A stretch of DNA of 64,000 bases, taken from NCBI GenBank assembly GCA_016871755.1, contig VHCJ01000004.1, positions 162,909 through 226,908 of the forward strand, in the 5' to 3' direction. Numbering within the stretch: the first letter of the stretch is position 1; each line of letters opens with the position of its first letter. A program made the translations under genes and the position numbers. This DNA is from Verrucomicrobiota bacterium (GTDB lineage: Bacteria > Verrucomicrobiota > Verrucomicrobiia > Opitutales > Opitutaceae). This document shows positions 45,701-55,900 of the stretch, piece after piece. The notes under the pieces were generated by a model, which worked only from the letters and a program-made list of their open reading frames with translations, did no database searches and was not told where the DNA came from.

Positions 45701-46966
45701 CGGCGCCACCAGTCGGGGCTGGGACCAGACCACGGCGTCGCCCTCCGGGCCGTCGCCGGCATCCGTGGCCACGAGAAAGACGCTCAACTCCCCGCGTTCG
45801 CCAACCGGTGGAAGGGCCAGACGAATCTCCTGCGTCGTCACCAACGGGGAAACGGCCTCCATCCATGACTTCGGGCCGTCCCGTTTACCGATGTGTCCGA
45901 CGGTGTTGAACTTCCAAAGAGCCCGCTGCCACACGCCGACCTCGGCAACCAAGGCCGCAGCGTCCGCGGGTTTCGCCGTCCGCCAGCGCGCCCGGATGCC
46001 GTCGAGGAGAAACGACGGTTCGCGCGAGGTCAGGACCGCGAGCAACGTCGCCAGGTAGCGCGGACTGAGACTTCGTTCCCGCGCCACCGCCTCCACCGAC
46101 TTCGTCCCGGCGGCAAGGGCGTCGCGTTCCGCCAGCGTTGCAGCGAAGTACCTCTCCAGCGGGATGGCTCCGCCCATGCCCCCGTCGACCTTGACACCCT
46201 GAAGGTTCAGCTTGGTGTCACTGTACGGAACCGTGAACTCCGAATAGAGCGCCCGGATCTCGGCGAGGATTCCCTCGGTTTGGTCGCGGCGGCTTACCCC
46301 GGCGGAAAATCCGATGCCGTCGGGCAGCAGCATGGCGTGCGAGGCGATCACCCGCGCGGCGTCGAGGTACTTGGTCACCAGCGACGGCGACATCACCAGA
46401 GCCTGACCGGTGTTCATGAACCCTTCGCCCGCGGCGCCGTCGATCGGGAACTCCTTCGCCGGATCGAGGGACGCCACGCCCGTCAGATCCCGCAAGGTAT
46501 AGGTGTACTCCGGGTTCGACAGGCGGCGCAGCACCACCGGCCCGGGATCGCCGGAACGCTCCCTCGCCAAGCCATCGAGGAGGTTATGCGTCCAAGAGAG
46601 AAGGCGTTCCCTCTCCGCTGAACTTGGCTGATCGTGATCCGACGGCGGCATTTCCTCGTGGACCAATTGGTCGACGACCGACTGCCAGATCTTCGGGTGA
46701 CTCCGTGCCGCCGCCAGCGAGTCCAGTCGCTCGAGATCGAGTTCCCCCTTCTGCTTCTCCGTCGAGTGGCAGGTCAGACAGTACGTCTGCAGGATCGGCT
46801 GAATGTCCGCGCGAAACTCCATCGCCGGGTCTTTTCCGGGGAGCAGCGAAGGCACGGCGACTGCGGCGTGGAAGATCGTCCCGGCCCACCGAAGGAGGCT
46901 GGTCGAGACCGGATCGCCCGGAAGAGACGGACGCAGGCGAGCGCAAGGAGTGAGCGGGTCTGGCAT
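42701..46966 (-). CDS. Giant DUF1587/1592/1588/1585 cytochrome-type protein
   Basis: About 1421 residues, far longer than the 700-900 usual for the family. A PSCyt1-like N-terminal c-heme site is at Cys63-x-x-Cys66-His67 (YCLTCHS). A DUF1587-like segment follows (LSNPEYTYTLRDLTGV), then roughly 650 unfamiliar residues, then AYRRPLAPDERRELV (DUF1595), SPHFLYRLEVPSHV and LSYFLWSSLPDAPL (DUF1592), a DUF1588 stretch (KHSGASRTSPILRG) and a DUF1585 end with a second heme site Cys1294-Cys1297-His1298 (CASCH). Exported and electron-carrying by inference. The start is uncertain (46966 or 46996). First gene of the pair with DUF1552. The next 220 bases, up to tRNA-Cys, hold nothing identified. Confidence 0.85.
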   Translation of the reverse strand: MPDPLTPCARLRPSLPGDPVSTSLLRWAGTIFHAAVAVPSLLPGKDPAMEFRADIQPILQTYCLTCHSTEKQKGELDLERLDSLAAARSHPKIWQSVVDQLVHEEMPPSDHDQPSSAERERLLSWTHNLLDGLARERSGDPGPVVLRRLSNPEYTYTLRDLTGVASLDPAKEFPIDGAAGEGFMNTGQALVMSPSLVTKYLDAARVIASHAMLLPDGIGFSAGVSRRDQTEGILAEIRALYSEFTVPYSDTKLNLQGVKVDGGMGGAIPLERYFAATLAERDALAAGTKSVEAVARERSLSPRYLATLLAVLTSREPSFLLDGIRARWRTAKPADAAALVAEVGVWQRALWKFNTVGHIGKRDGPKSWMEAVSPLVTTQEIRLALPPVGERGELSVFLVATDAGDGPEGDAVVWSQPRLVAPGRPDLLLRDVRAVARHLEQRRKLVFSEVAGCLNALGEDAVPGETRNLSTLAAAHGVKPEAVNLWSDYLGASTTPRVEASDLLSAPIRRHGNHDFVNGWGVAEGPYILANPSDQTVRIPGTLAPRSIAVLPSVKRQAGVGWRSPGADVLRIEGMVIDAYHGCGNGVRWSLELRRGQTRQALASGKVSGGQAKVGPIDSVAVLPGDLLSLLISSNGDQGCDLTALELVLTGSGPQPRTWNLIADLCDDLGAANPRADRFGNAGVWQFYAEADVPLPAAERVIPAGSLLAQWQTAPDAAEKQRLAQAIQTLLTGPLPTDRNTPDAKLRRMLEAYGGPLLPADLVARGAPAGDRTDQEQWGLDPGRFGRPVPGGGPVDAGSLVASAPEVIEIRLPAALAEGSELVVTGHLDPERGREGSAQLQVLTERPESVAGLVAIRVKEETRAGSWTDDNRQLSHSSPVLVRAESRTQARFVSGFEEFRQVFPAASCYSTIVPYDEVVTLTLFHREDEPLRRLLLDDARRAKLDRLWDQLRFVSQDALDLVDVFEQLWQYATQDGDPSVFEPARQPIADRAAAFRRQLRASEPAHVAALSDIAERAYRRPLAPDERRELVSLYERLRTQEVAHDEAIRLVLARVFVSPHFLYRLEVPSHVTDTTPVKDWELATRLSYFLWSSLPDAPLREAAAAGRLRDDATLSAQVRRMLADGKARRLATEFACQWLHIRDFDTLDEKSERHFPSFVALRTAMYEESIRFFTDLFQSDGSVLSILDADHSFLNEALAAHYGVPGVSGEEYRRVDGLQAHGRGGILGMATTLAKHSGASRTSPILRGNWVSEVLLGEKLPRPPPDVPQLPPDEASELLTVRELTARHTSDPRCASCHARIDPLGFALEEFDAIGRRRDHDLGGRPIDVRTRTKDGVELEGMPGLRAYLLGGRRAAFLRQFNRKLLGYALGRSVALSDEALLTEMTTRMQENGFRVSVAIEAIVLSRQFREIRGQETSFEP

Positions 46967-47217
46967 GAAGGGACGCGGGCTCCGAAGCGCGCCCATGCGA
47001 AGGGGGGGGCGAGCGCGCGACCGCTAATGAGTCGGCGCGATGGCCGTTTTGGCGAGCCTTTAGCCACCGGATAAAGCGTCGCGTCACTCCGAGTTTGCGC
47101 CTGAGCAAGGACGACGGACGAACGGTCAGAGGGCAGACGAGAGAAGGGCTCAATCGGCCGTTCGTCGCCGCAAACCGCGGGTCAGTCCCACCGGGGCGAC
47201 GGGCTAGGGACCCAGAC

Positions 47218-47292
47218 TGGAGGCGCGGGCCGGAATTGAACCGGCGCATAGAGCTTTTGCAGAGCTCGGCCTTACCACTTGGCTACCGCGCC
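47218..47292 (-). tRNA. tRNA-Cys (anticodon GCA)
   Basis: Reverse strand cloverleaf with a perfect acceptor GGCGCGG/CCGCGCC, D-arm GCCA...GGC, perfect anticodon stem GAGCT/AGCTC with loop CTGCAAA (anticodon GCA), T-arm CCGG with TTCAATT loop, discriminator T (typical for cysteine) and encoded CCA. Confidence 0.95.
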
Positions 47293-47404
47293 GCAACCAG
47301 AGAGGGTAGATGTTGCAGCATTCCTGGGACGCCCGCAAGACCTGAAATCAGCGCGGCGCACGTCGATCGGTGCCGTCACGGCCAAGTCCTTCGCATCGTG
47401 CCTG

Positions 47405-48766
47405 CTAGGGTTCCGGCTTCAGCGTGTGCAGCGGCGGCAGTTTGGGCAGCGTGGGCACCGCCCGCGCCACCACCAGCACCACCAGCAGCGTGCCGACGCC
47501 TCCCGAGACCACCGCAGCGATCGGACCAAAGAGCGCGGCCACCAGCCCGGCACGCATCGCCCCGATCTCATTCGAGGAACCGATGAAGATTTGATTCACC
47601 CCCGTGACCCGTCCCCGGAGCTCATCCGGCGTGAGCAGTTGAATCATGGTCTGGCGCACCACCACGCTGATGTTGTCGAAGACGCCGGTGAGCAGGAGCG
47701 CGATGAACGAGAGCCAGAACCATTTCGACAGCCCGAAGACCACGATCGCGGCGCCGAAGCCCGCCACGGCCCAGAGGAGTTCCCGGCCCGGGCGCTGCAT
47801 GGGGGGACGGTGCGCGATCCAGAGCGCCGTCAGGAAGGCGCCGATGCTGGGAGCGGCGCGCAGCCAGCCGAGGCCGATCGGGCCAACGTGGAGGATGCGG
47901 TCCGCGTAAACCGGCAGAATCGCCACCGCGCCGCCAAGCAGGGTGGCGAAGAGGTCGAGCGTGCTCGCCGCCAAAATGAGCCTTCGCCGCCAGATGAATT
48001 CCGCGCCGGCCAGCAGCGCCCGCCAGGACCGCGGACGGGCTGCGGGTTGGGGCGGCTGAAGGTAACGCACCCGGGCGAGCAGGACGCAGAAGACCACCCC
48101 CAGGGCGGCGTCCAGCAGATAAACCGCGGGGAATCCGAGTCCGGCCACGATGAATCCGCCGATCGCCGGACCCGCCACCGTCGCGATCTCGAACGCCGAG
48201 GAATTCCACGTGATTGCGTTTCCCAGCGCGTGCGGTGGAAGCAGGAGGGGGATGATCGTCGAGCGCGCCGGCCACGCCAGAATGCGGATCGACGCCATCA
48301 CGAGCAGCAGCACGAGCATGAGCGGCAGCGCGGGTTCATCGAAGCGCAGCGTGCCCGGATCCACCTGCCGCTCAAAGACCAGCGCCAGTTGGTGGAGGCC
48401 GGCGTTCGCCCAGCGCAGCACCGCCCAGTCCGGAACGTACTGTCGGCCCAGCGACAGGGCCGCCAGCGCGAGCGAGAGGACGACCAGCACCGCCTGCGCA
48501 TCGCGGATGATGAGCCGACGATCCGCATGGTCCGCCAACGCCCCCGCCTTCAGCGACAGCGCCAGCAGCGGGATCACGTTGATCAGGCCCACGAGTCCCA
48601 GCGCCGTCGCCGACCCGGTCCATTGATAAATCTCCCACGTGATCGCGATCAATGCCGCCTGCCGACCGAACAGCGCGAGAAAGCTCCCGACCATGTAATT
48701 GCGGTAGGTCGGGATCCGGAGAGCGAGGTACGGGTCGTGCGGGTCGGTGGCGGAAGGCTCAGCCAT
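47405..48766 (-). CDS. Major facilitator superfamily transporter (EntS-like)
   Basis: A 453-residue 12-helix MFS protein. It starts YRNYMVGSFLALFGRQAALIAITWEIYQWTG, and has the loop 2-3 motif GALADHADRRLI. NAITWNSSAFEIATVAGPAIGGFIVAG is typical of the enterobactin-exporter-like MFS_3 group. The middle loop after helix 6 carries WRALLAGAEFIWRRRLIL. Direction is probably export; substrate unknown. It stands alone between tRNA-Cys and a leftward membrane-anchored protein gene with a 56-base gap upstream. Confidence 0.85.
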   Translation of the reverse strand: MAEPSATDPHDPYLALRIPTYRNYMVGSFLALFGRQAALIAITWEIYQWTGSATALGLVGLINVIPLLALSLKAGALADHADRRLIIRDAQAVLVVLSLALAALSLGRQYVPDWAVLRWANAGLHQLALVFERQVDPGTLRFDEPALPLMLVLLLVMASIRILAWPARSTIIPLLLPPHALGNAITWNSSAFEIATVAGPAIGGFIVAGLGFPAVYLLDAALGVVFCVLLARVRYLQPPQPAARPRSWRALLAGAEFIWRRRLILAASTLDLFATLLGGAVAILPVYADRILHVGPIGLGWLRAAPSIGAFLTALWIAHRPPMQRPGRELLWAVAGFGAAIVVFGLSKWFWLSFIALLLTGVFDNISVVVRQTMIQLLTPDELRGRVTGVNQIFIGSSNEIGAMRAGLVAALFGPIAAVVSGGVGTLLVVLVVARAVPTLPKLPPLHTLKPEP

Positions 48767-48822
48767 GAGGCGTCGTCGGAAGTGAGTCAGAGATGCCGAA
48801 CGGTGACGAGTCCGCGTTCCCG

Positions 48823-49446
48823 TCAGGGATCGAGGGTGAGCGTGCCGGACTGCGACTGCCCCGATCCGATCACCGTGAACCGGTAAGTGCCGGGCTTGAG
48901 TTGATCGGTCGGGATCCGGGCCCGCACCGCCACGTCGCGGGCCCGCGACTCCAATTTGCCGGGCAGCGAATCAAAGCCCACCACGAGCACCAAGTCCCGT
49001 TCCCGGGCGTAGAGGTACGCCTCGCCCAGACTTTCTTTGTGATCGGGAAGGCCCGCGACCAGCGTGATGCTCAGCGGTTCGCCGACGCGCAGGGCGGCGG
49101 GGGCGGCGAGTTGCCGGACCGTCGACGGCAGCAGCGGCACCTCGATGAGAGCCTCCGCGAGGGCGGCGGGGAGACCGCCGGGCGCAGTCTGTGTCGCCAT
49201 GCGTCGTCCGGTTGGCCCGGGACCGTTTCCATCCGCCGGTCGCTCCGCAATGACCGCGTACCGATGAAACCCCGCCTTGAGCAGTCGGTGGACGTTGGCC
49301 TGCCGCTTCATGTCCTGGTACGGCTCGAACGGCCGGGCCTCCTTGCGGTAGAGCACGGTGATCACGGTGTAGGGGACGAGGATCGCGACGATCGCGACCA
49401 CGACCCACTTCATGGGCCAGGGTCGCCGGGCGGCGGGTGAGGACAT
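48823..49446 (-). CDS. Small membrane-anchored protein of unknown function
   Basis: A 207-residue protein. It begins MSSPAARRPWPMKWVVVAI and has one N-terminal transmembrane helix (about 13-33), then a soluble domain outside the cytoplasm: PSTVRQLAAPAALRVGEPLSITLVAGLPDHKESLGEAYLY-type strands ending in GTYRFTVIGSGQSQSGTLTLDP, which reads like a beta-sandwich. I do not recognise the family. The open frame continues upstream to 52011 but that part is antisense to proS, clpS and neighbours and is not coding. It is divergent from proS with 96 bases between. Confidence 0.65.
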   Translation of the reverse strand: MSSPAARRPWPMKWVVVAIVAILVPYTVITVLYRKEARPFEPYQDMKRQANVHRLLKAGFHRYAVIAERPADGNGPGPTGRRMATQTAPGGLPAALAEALIEVPLLPSTVRQLAAPAALRVGEPLSITLVAGLPDHKESLGEAYLYARERDLVLVVGFDSLPGKLESRARDVAVRARIPTDQLKPGTYRFTVIGSGQSQSGTLTLDP

Positions 49447-49542
49447 CGCCCCGAGGCAAGCGCCCCGGGTCGCCCGGGGCAATCCCGCCCTGCGGAAATA
49501 CGGTTGCCGCCCGCCGAACCCCGGATTGCATGACGTGTTCCC

Positions 49543-51309
<1,767 letters not shown>

Positions 51310-51339
51310 GCCCGCGGAGTCCGACGAGGCAAAGACGCG

Positions 51340-51636
51340 ATGGCTGAACACGAACAAGGATCCCCGGAGCCGGCGTCGTCCACCGCCACGGCGCTGGAAC
51401 CGCGCTGGCACGTGGTGGTCCTGAACGACCCCGTGAACCTCATGTCCTACGTCGTGCTGGTCTTCAAGAAGGTGCTCGGCTTTGCCGAGGCGCAGGCCCG
51501 CCGTCACATGCTTGAAGTGCACGAGCAGGGACGCTCCGTGGTGTGGAGCGGCACCCGCGAGCGGGCCGAGCACTACGCGTTCGCCCTCCAACAATGGCAC
51601 CTGACGGTGATCCTTGAATCCGATGAAGCGCGTTGA
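51340..51636 (+). CDS. clpS: ATP-dependent Clp protease adaptor ClpS
   Basis: A 98-residue adaptor. The core begins WHVVVLNDPVNLMSYVVLVFKKVLGF, where NDP and the following Met form the N-degron pocket edge, and has ARRHMLEVHEQGRSVVW with the conserved Glu-His region for N-end binding and ClpA/ClpC contact. The first 25 residues are a flexible Ser/Thr/Ala tail. It delivers N-end-rule substrates to the Clp unfoldase. The NLMSYV form of the motif resembles actinobacterial ClpS. It overlaps the next gene by 14 bases. Confidence 0.92.
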   Translation: MAEHEQGSPEPASSTATALEPRWHVVVLNDPVNLMSYVVLVFKKVLGFAEAQARRHMLEVHEQGRSVVWSGTRERAEHYAFALQQWHLTVILESDEAR

Positions 51637-52084
51637 AATCCGGCTCAGCCTCGAGGCCGTGACGCCGCTCCTCGCGGTGATGCGCGAGGCCGCGGCGTCA
51701 TTGTCCGATGGTCTGGCCGCCGCCAACACCCTCGGCGACATCGAGCCGGATCTCCGGGAGACGTGGCTTGATGAACTCCTCGAATCGCAGAACGACGCCA
51801 TCGCGGTGCTCCTCGGCCTGTTCGACGATGAGTTCGAGGAGTCCGGCGTCATCGGCTTCGACGCCGGTAATGCCGAACCCGTGCTGCGGGCGAGCGCTGC
51901 GCTCCGTCTCCGACTCCGCGAGCGCTTCTTGACCGCGTTGAGCGAGGAAGTCCTTGAGAGCGGCGATCTTGAGGTCGACTCGCTCGAGGAACCGGCCCGC
52001 CGGGCGTTCATGTGCTACCTGTTCCTTGCGACGCTCCAGGAGCTCATCATCCAGCACCTCGATGCCTCCATCCTCGAGGGGTGA
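51623..52084 (+). CDS. Small acidic clpS-linked protein (possibly DUF2017-like)
   Basis: A 153-residue, mostly helical, strongly acidic protein (MKRVEIRLSLEAVTPLLAVM at the start, LLGLFDDEFEESGVIGF in the middle, LFLATLQELIIQHLDASI at the end). No catalytic motif is visible. It overlaps clpS by 14 bases, so it is translationally linked. In Actinobacteria a DUF2017 protein of similar size commonly follows clpS; size, acidity and position agree with that, but sequence identity is not something I can verify by eye. ATG 51623 is chosen over a TTG at 51614. Confidence 0.65.
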   Translation: MKRVEIRLSLEAVTPLLAVMREAAASLSDGLAAANTLGDIEPDLRETWLDELLESQNDAIAVLLGLFDDEFEESGVIGFDAGNAEPVLRASAALRLRLRERFLTALSEEVLESGDLEVDSLEEPARRAFMCYLFLATLQELIIQHLDASILEG

Positions 52085-52589
52085 GACCCCGCCAACCCAC
52101 AGCGTCGCGGAGTCGGTCACGCGACCGCGCTGCCGACGTTGCGCCTCGTCGGGAGTCGCCCCTGGCGCGGCCCCCCGCGACATCTTTTGCTGCTCCGGCT
52201 GCGCGCTCTCTGTCCGGGTGCCTCGCGACGCCGAGGGCAACTTTCCCGCCAATGCCGCTCTCGGCGTGGCCCTCGCGGTCGCACTGCTGTTCTTCAATCA
52301 GCTGCTCCTCGCCTCGCTCGTCTGGTTGACTCCCGGATCCAGTTCGCGCGGCACGACGGCCTCCCTCGCGTGTGGTGCGCTTCTTCTGCTGTGCCTCGCC
52401 GGCACCCAGTGGCGGGTCGGAGTCCGGCGCTCGACGGAGTGCATCGTCATCGGTGCGGTCGGTCTGGTCTGGACCCTCGCGGTCGCGCGCTTCAGCGAAT
52501 CACTCGGACTCCTTGCAACCAGCATGTACCTGCTGTGGGCCATTCGGGGCTGGATCCGACCGCCGCGTCCGCCGGAGCACGTCCTCTGA
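52062..52589 (+). CDS. Small membrane protein with N-terminal CxxC / CCxxC metal-binding motif
   Basis: A 175-residue protein. Residues 23-45 have CRRC followed by FCCSGC, a paired-cysteine arrangement like the metal-binding segment that precedes CcoI/FixI-type copper ATPases, but here with no ATPase. Four hydrophobic segments follow (about 67-95, 105-124, 130-147, 150-168). ATG 52062 overlaps the preceding gene by 23 bases, which suggests coupling. Unknown function; a heme- or metal-handling membrane protein is one guess. The downstream part (after residue 60) is clearly membrane-protein-like, while the start is less certain. Confidence 0.6.
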   Translation: MPPSSRGETPPTHSVAESVTRPRCRRCASSGVAPGAAPRDIFCCSGCALSVRVPRDAEGNFPANAALGVALAVALLFFNQLLLASLVWLTPGSSSRGTTASLACGALLLLCLAGTQWRVGVRRSTECIVIGAVGLVWTLAVARFSESLGLLATSMYLLWAIRGWIRPPRPPEHVL

Positions 52590-52913
52590 CGGCGCACGCC
52601 CGACGTCGTGGACCGACGATTCGAGGAAGGCATTTGACGGCGACTGCGATTCGCCTACGGTCTCCGGGTCACCCTGCAGTGTTCGAGGTGTCTTCAATCA
52701 CTGCTCTTTGCCTTTGAATCGATACGGGAGCCGCGAGTCCGGCGGCGGCTGCTCGGCCGTCCATCGGAAAGCAATAAGCCGCCTGGTGGCCCCCACCTTA
52801 GCTTAAAAAGGTCCCGAGCCTTTGGGCATACGGCACAGGCGGGGTGACTCTCTTTCTCCTCCGGCGCTCCGGAGCTCGTCCGCTGCGCTCGCGGCGGCGT
52901 CGAACGTCGGCGG
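52590..52913. ncRNA. Candidate structured RNA in a convergent gap (strand unsure, possibly 6S-like on -)
   Basis: This 324-base gap between convergent genes has no open frame worth calling and is less GC-rich than its surroundings. The stem CCGCCTG (52779-52785) pairs with CAGGCGG (52836-52842) and encloses a smaller hairpin ACCTT (52795-52799)/AAGGT (52808-52812). Read on the minus strand, CCTGTGCCGTAT and GGGGGCCACCAGGCGGC loosely recall the conserved flanks of 6S RNA, but the span between them is too short for standard 6S. It may equally be an elaborate terminator. Confidence 0.3.
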
Positions 52914-55900
52914 TCAACGCCCCGCGGCGGCCGGGATCTCCGTCGCCGTTTCGAGTTCCGCGTCGGTCCAGGCCCGCTCGCGGGTGGCTGAAGCGGCGCG
53001 AATGGCCTCGACGGCTCCGGCGTCCACCACCGCATCCCGGTTTCCAAACTCCCGCTTGACGTAGGTGAGGATCGCCGCGATCTGGCTGTCTTCGAGGTGT
53101 CGCCAGGGTGGCATGACGAGGCCCTTCCCCGGGTTTTCCTTCCCGTGCAGGGCGATGCGAATGAGCGCGGCATCCGCGCCCTTGACCCAGCGCGAGCCCA
53201 GCAGCGGCGGCGCCAGTCCGGCCCGGCCCTCCCCTGACTCTTGATGGCAGGGTGCGCAGCTCAAATTGAACGCGACGCGCCCGGTCTCGAACGCCTGCTG
53301 CGCGGCGCGCCGCGCCGGGTCGCGCGGGACGGCTTGGTCGGCGCCGCGGTGCATCCACGCGACGACTGTGGGGTCGGTCTGCCGCCGCAGCGCGGCGCGG
53401 GCGTCCGAGGCGAGTTGGTCCGCATCGAAGGTGCCGGCCCCGATCGCACGCACCAGTTCCACGGACCACGCCGGCGTCGAGCAGAGGAGAGTCTGGGCGC
53501 GCGCCTGCAGGCGCGGGGGCAGGGAGGGATGTAGCTGCAGAACGCGACGGGCCGAGGCGGGATCGCCGTAGGCCGCCAGCGCATCCAGCGTCGCCAGCAG
53601 CGTCGGTTCCGGCAGCGGAGCGCCGAGAAAGGACTCGAGTTGTGACAACGCGCCCGGGGGCGTGGTATCCCGCACGACGGCGAGCCACCCCAGGCGTTCC
53701 TCGGCACTCAGGCTGGCGGAGGCAAGGCGCCTCACCGCCTCTGCCTGCGCCTCCGCGTCGCCGATGCGGCTGCGCAGCGCGATCAGCGCCGGCGCATCGC
53801 CCAGAGCGCCTCCGCGGCGCGCGAGCGCGCGACGGAAAGTCTCGGGAGCCTGCGGGAAGGGAGCGCCGGTGAAGCCGAGGGACATTCCCTCCAGCAGGCA
53901 CGCGGCCGCAGTCGGAGACGGAGCGGCATCCAGGAGACGGGCGCAGTAGTCGAGGTTGCGGTGAAAGTGATCCCCCGCGCGTTCAATGATCCACTCAGAG
54001 TAAGAGCCCTGCTCCAGCGTGACCGTGCGCCGCGGCCCCTGATCGGCGCTGAAGCGGCGACCGATCCTCGGAGCGAGTTCGTCGCGAAACAGCGGGCTCG
54101 ACCAGACCGCCGGGTCTTGCACCAGTTGCAGCAACTCCTCGCGCCCCCGCTCGGCCTGGGCCTCGACGGCCCACCAGAGCAAGAGCGGAAGGTGCCGATC
54201 CGACGCGTCCTCCGGGCGGCCGAGCAGCGCGCGGACGAGACCGAGCGCGTGCGCGGGCGCGAGGCGCCGGGCGGTCGAAGCCAGTTGGCTGCGGACCTCC
54301 GGATCGGTCTCCCGCCCGGCGAGTTGAGCCAAGGAGCGGGCGGTGGCTTCCTCCACGCCATTGCGGTCGCCCAGCAATCGGGCCGCCCAACGCCGGACGG
54401 ACGGACGCGGGTGCCCGAGTTGGCTCGCGAGGTCGCGTTCCGAAAGATCACCGCGCAGGTTCAGGATCCAGAGTGCCTCAAGGCTTTCCGCCGTCGGGGA
54501 CTGCAGGCGTTGGCGCAGCGTCTCCGTCAATCCAGGCGCCGTGCGCACCGCGAGTTCCCGGCGCACCTGCTCCCGGCGCTCGCGGTTGGCGTCGCTGAGC
54601 ATCGCCAACAGCGCGTCGACGCTGGAGGTGCGGAGGTTCGGAATGACCGGACGCTGGAACGACGTCGGCGCAATCCGATAGATGCGGCCGTTCGACTTGT
54701 CCCACGTGTCAGCCGGATTGAGGTGGCTCAGCCGCAGGTCCGTCCAGTCTGCGAGGTAGATCGCACCATCCGGCCCCTGCTCAATGTCCACGGGGCGGAA
54801 GGTGCGGTCTTCGGTCGTAACCAACGGCGCCACGTCGACGGTGCGGAACGTGGAGGTCTGGCGGAACACGTCGCTCACCTGCACGCGGTTGGTCAGAGCC
54901 ATGCCAACGATGATGCGGCCCTCGAGTTCGGGCATCGCCCCGCCTTCGTAGAGGAGGAACGTCTGCGGGAAGCGTTGGGTGTAACCCTCGTGGTCCATGT
55001 GTTCGAGGAAACCAAAGAGAAACGGATTCATCGCGGGACCGTGCTTGGTCCAGCCCTTCACGTAGGTTGCTGCCTGTGCGTAGTGCAGTCCGCGGGTGGC
55101 GCCGCTGTTTGTCCCGGAGAAGGCGCGGCCCTCGCCGTCGAATTCCATGCTGAAGGTGTTCCCGCCGCCTTCGGCAAAGACTTCGAAGACCCGGCGCGTG
55201 GGGTGGTAGCGCCAGATGCCCTGACCGCGCAGGTAGGTGCCTTGGATGTCCAGCGTTGTCGTGCTGCCCGTCGATCCGTAGATCCAACCGTCGGGACCCC
55301 AGTGCAGATTGGACGCGAGCGAATGGGTGTCCTCGATCCCGAAGCCCGAGAGGTGCAGTTCGGGATCACCGTCAGGCACGTCGTCGTGGTTCCGGTCGGG
55401 GTAGAACACGAGGTAGGGAGACTGCAGGACCCAGACGCCCTCGTGATCCGGCAGAACACTCGTCGTCAGGTTCATCCCTTCGAGGAACGTTCGAACGCCC
55501 TCGAAACGTCCGTCGCCGTCGCGGTCCTCCAGAATAGTCACGCGGTCAGCGCCGCGCGCATGGTGCGGTGGCGGGGCGGGCAGGGTGTCGTAGCGGGCGC
55601 GCAGGTACTGATCGTAGCTGGAGATCGTCGAACCAGCGGGGAACGGGTACTGCAGGTACTGCACAACCCAGAGCCGACCCCGCTCGTCGAAGTGAAGGTC
55701 GAGCGGCTGGCGTACCGCCGGTTCGCTGGCCACGAGATCGACGGTGTATCCTTCGCGGACGACGAGGCGGCGGCGCGCCTCCTCGGGCGGCAGCGGCGCT
55801 CCCTGCCCGGCGAAGTCCTGCCCGCCGGGTTTGAACGCGCGCACGAAGGGCTCAAGCTCGGGGGTGTACGGTGAAGGGACGCGGGACGACGACGGAGCCG

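Noticed and set aside
47279..48886. 535-codon plus-strand open frame
   Set aside because: Antisense to the MFS transporter, with no hydrophobic pattern or motif.
53961..55874. 637-codon plus-strand open frame
   Set aside because: Antisense to the PVC dehydrogenase-HEAT protein; Arg-rich composition.
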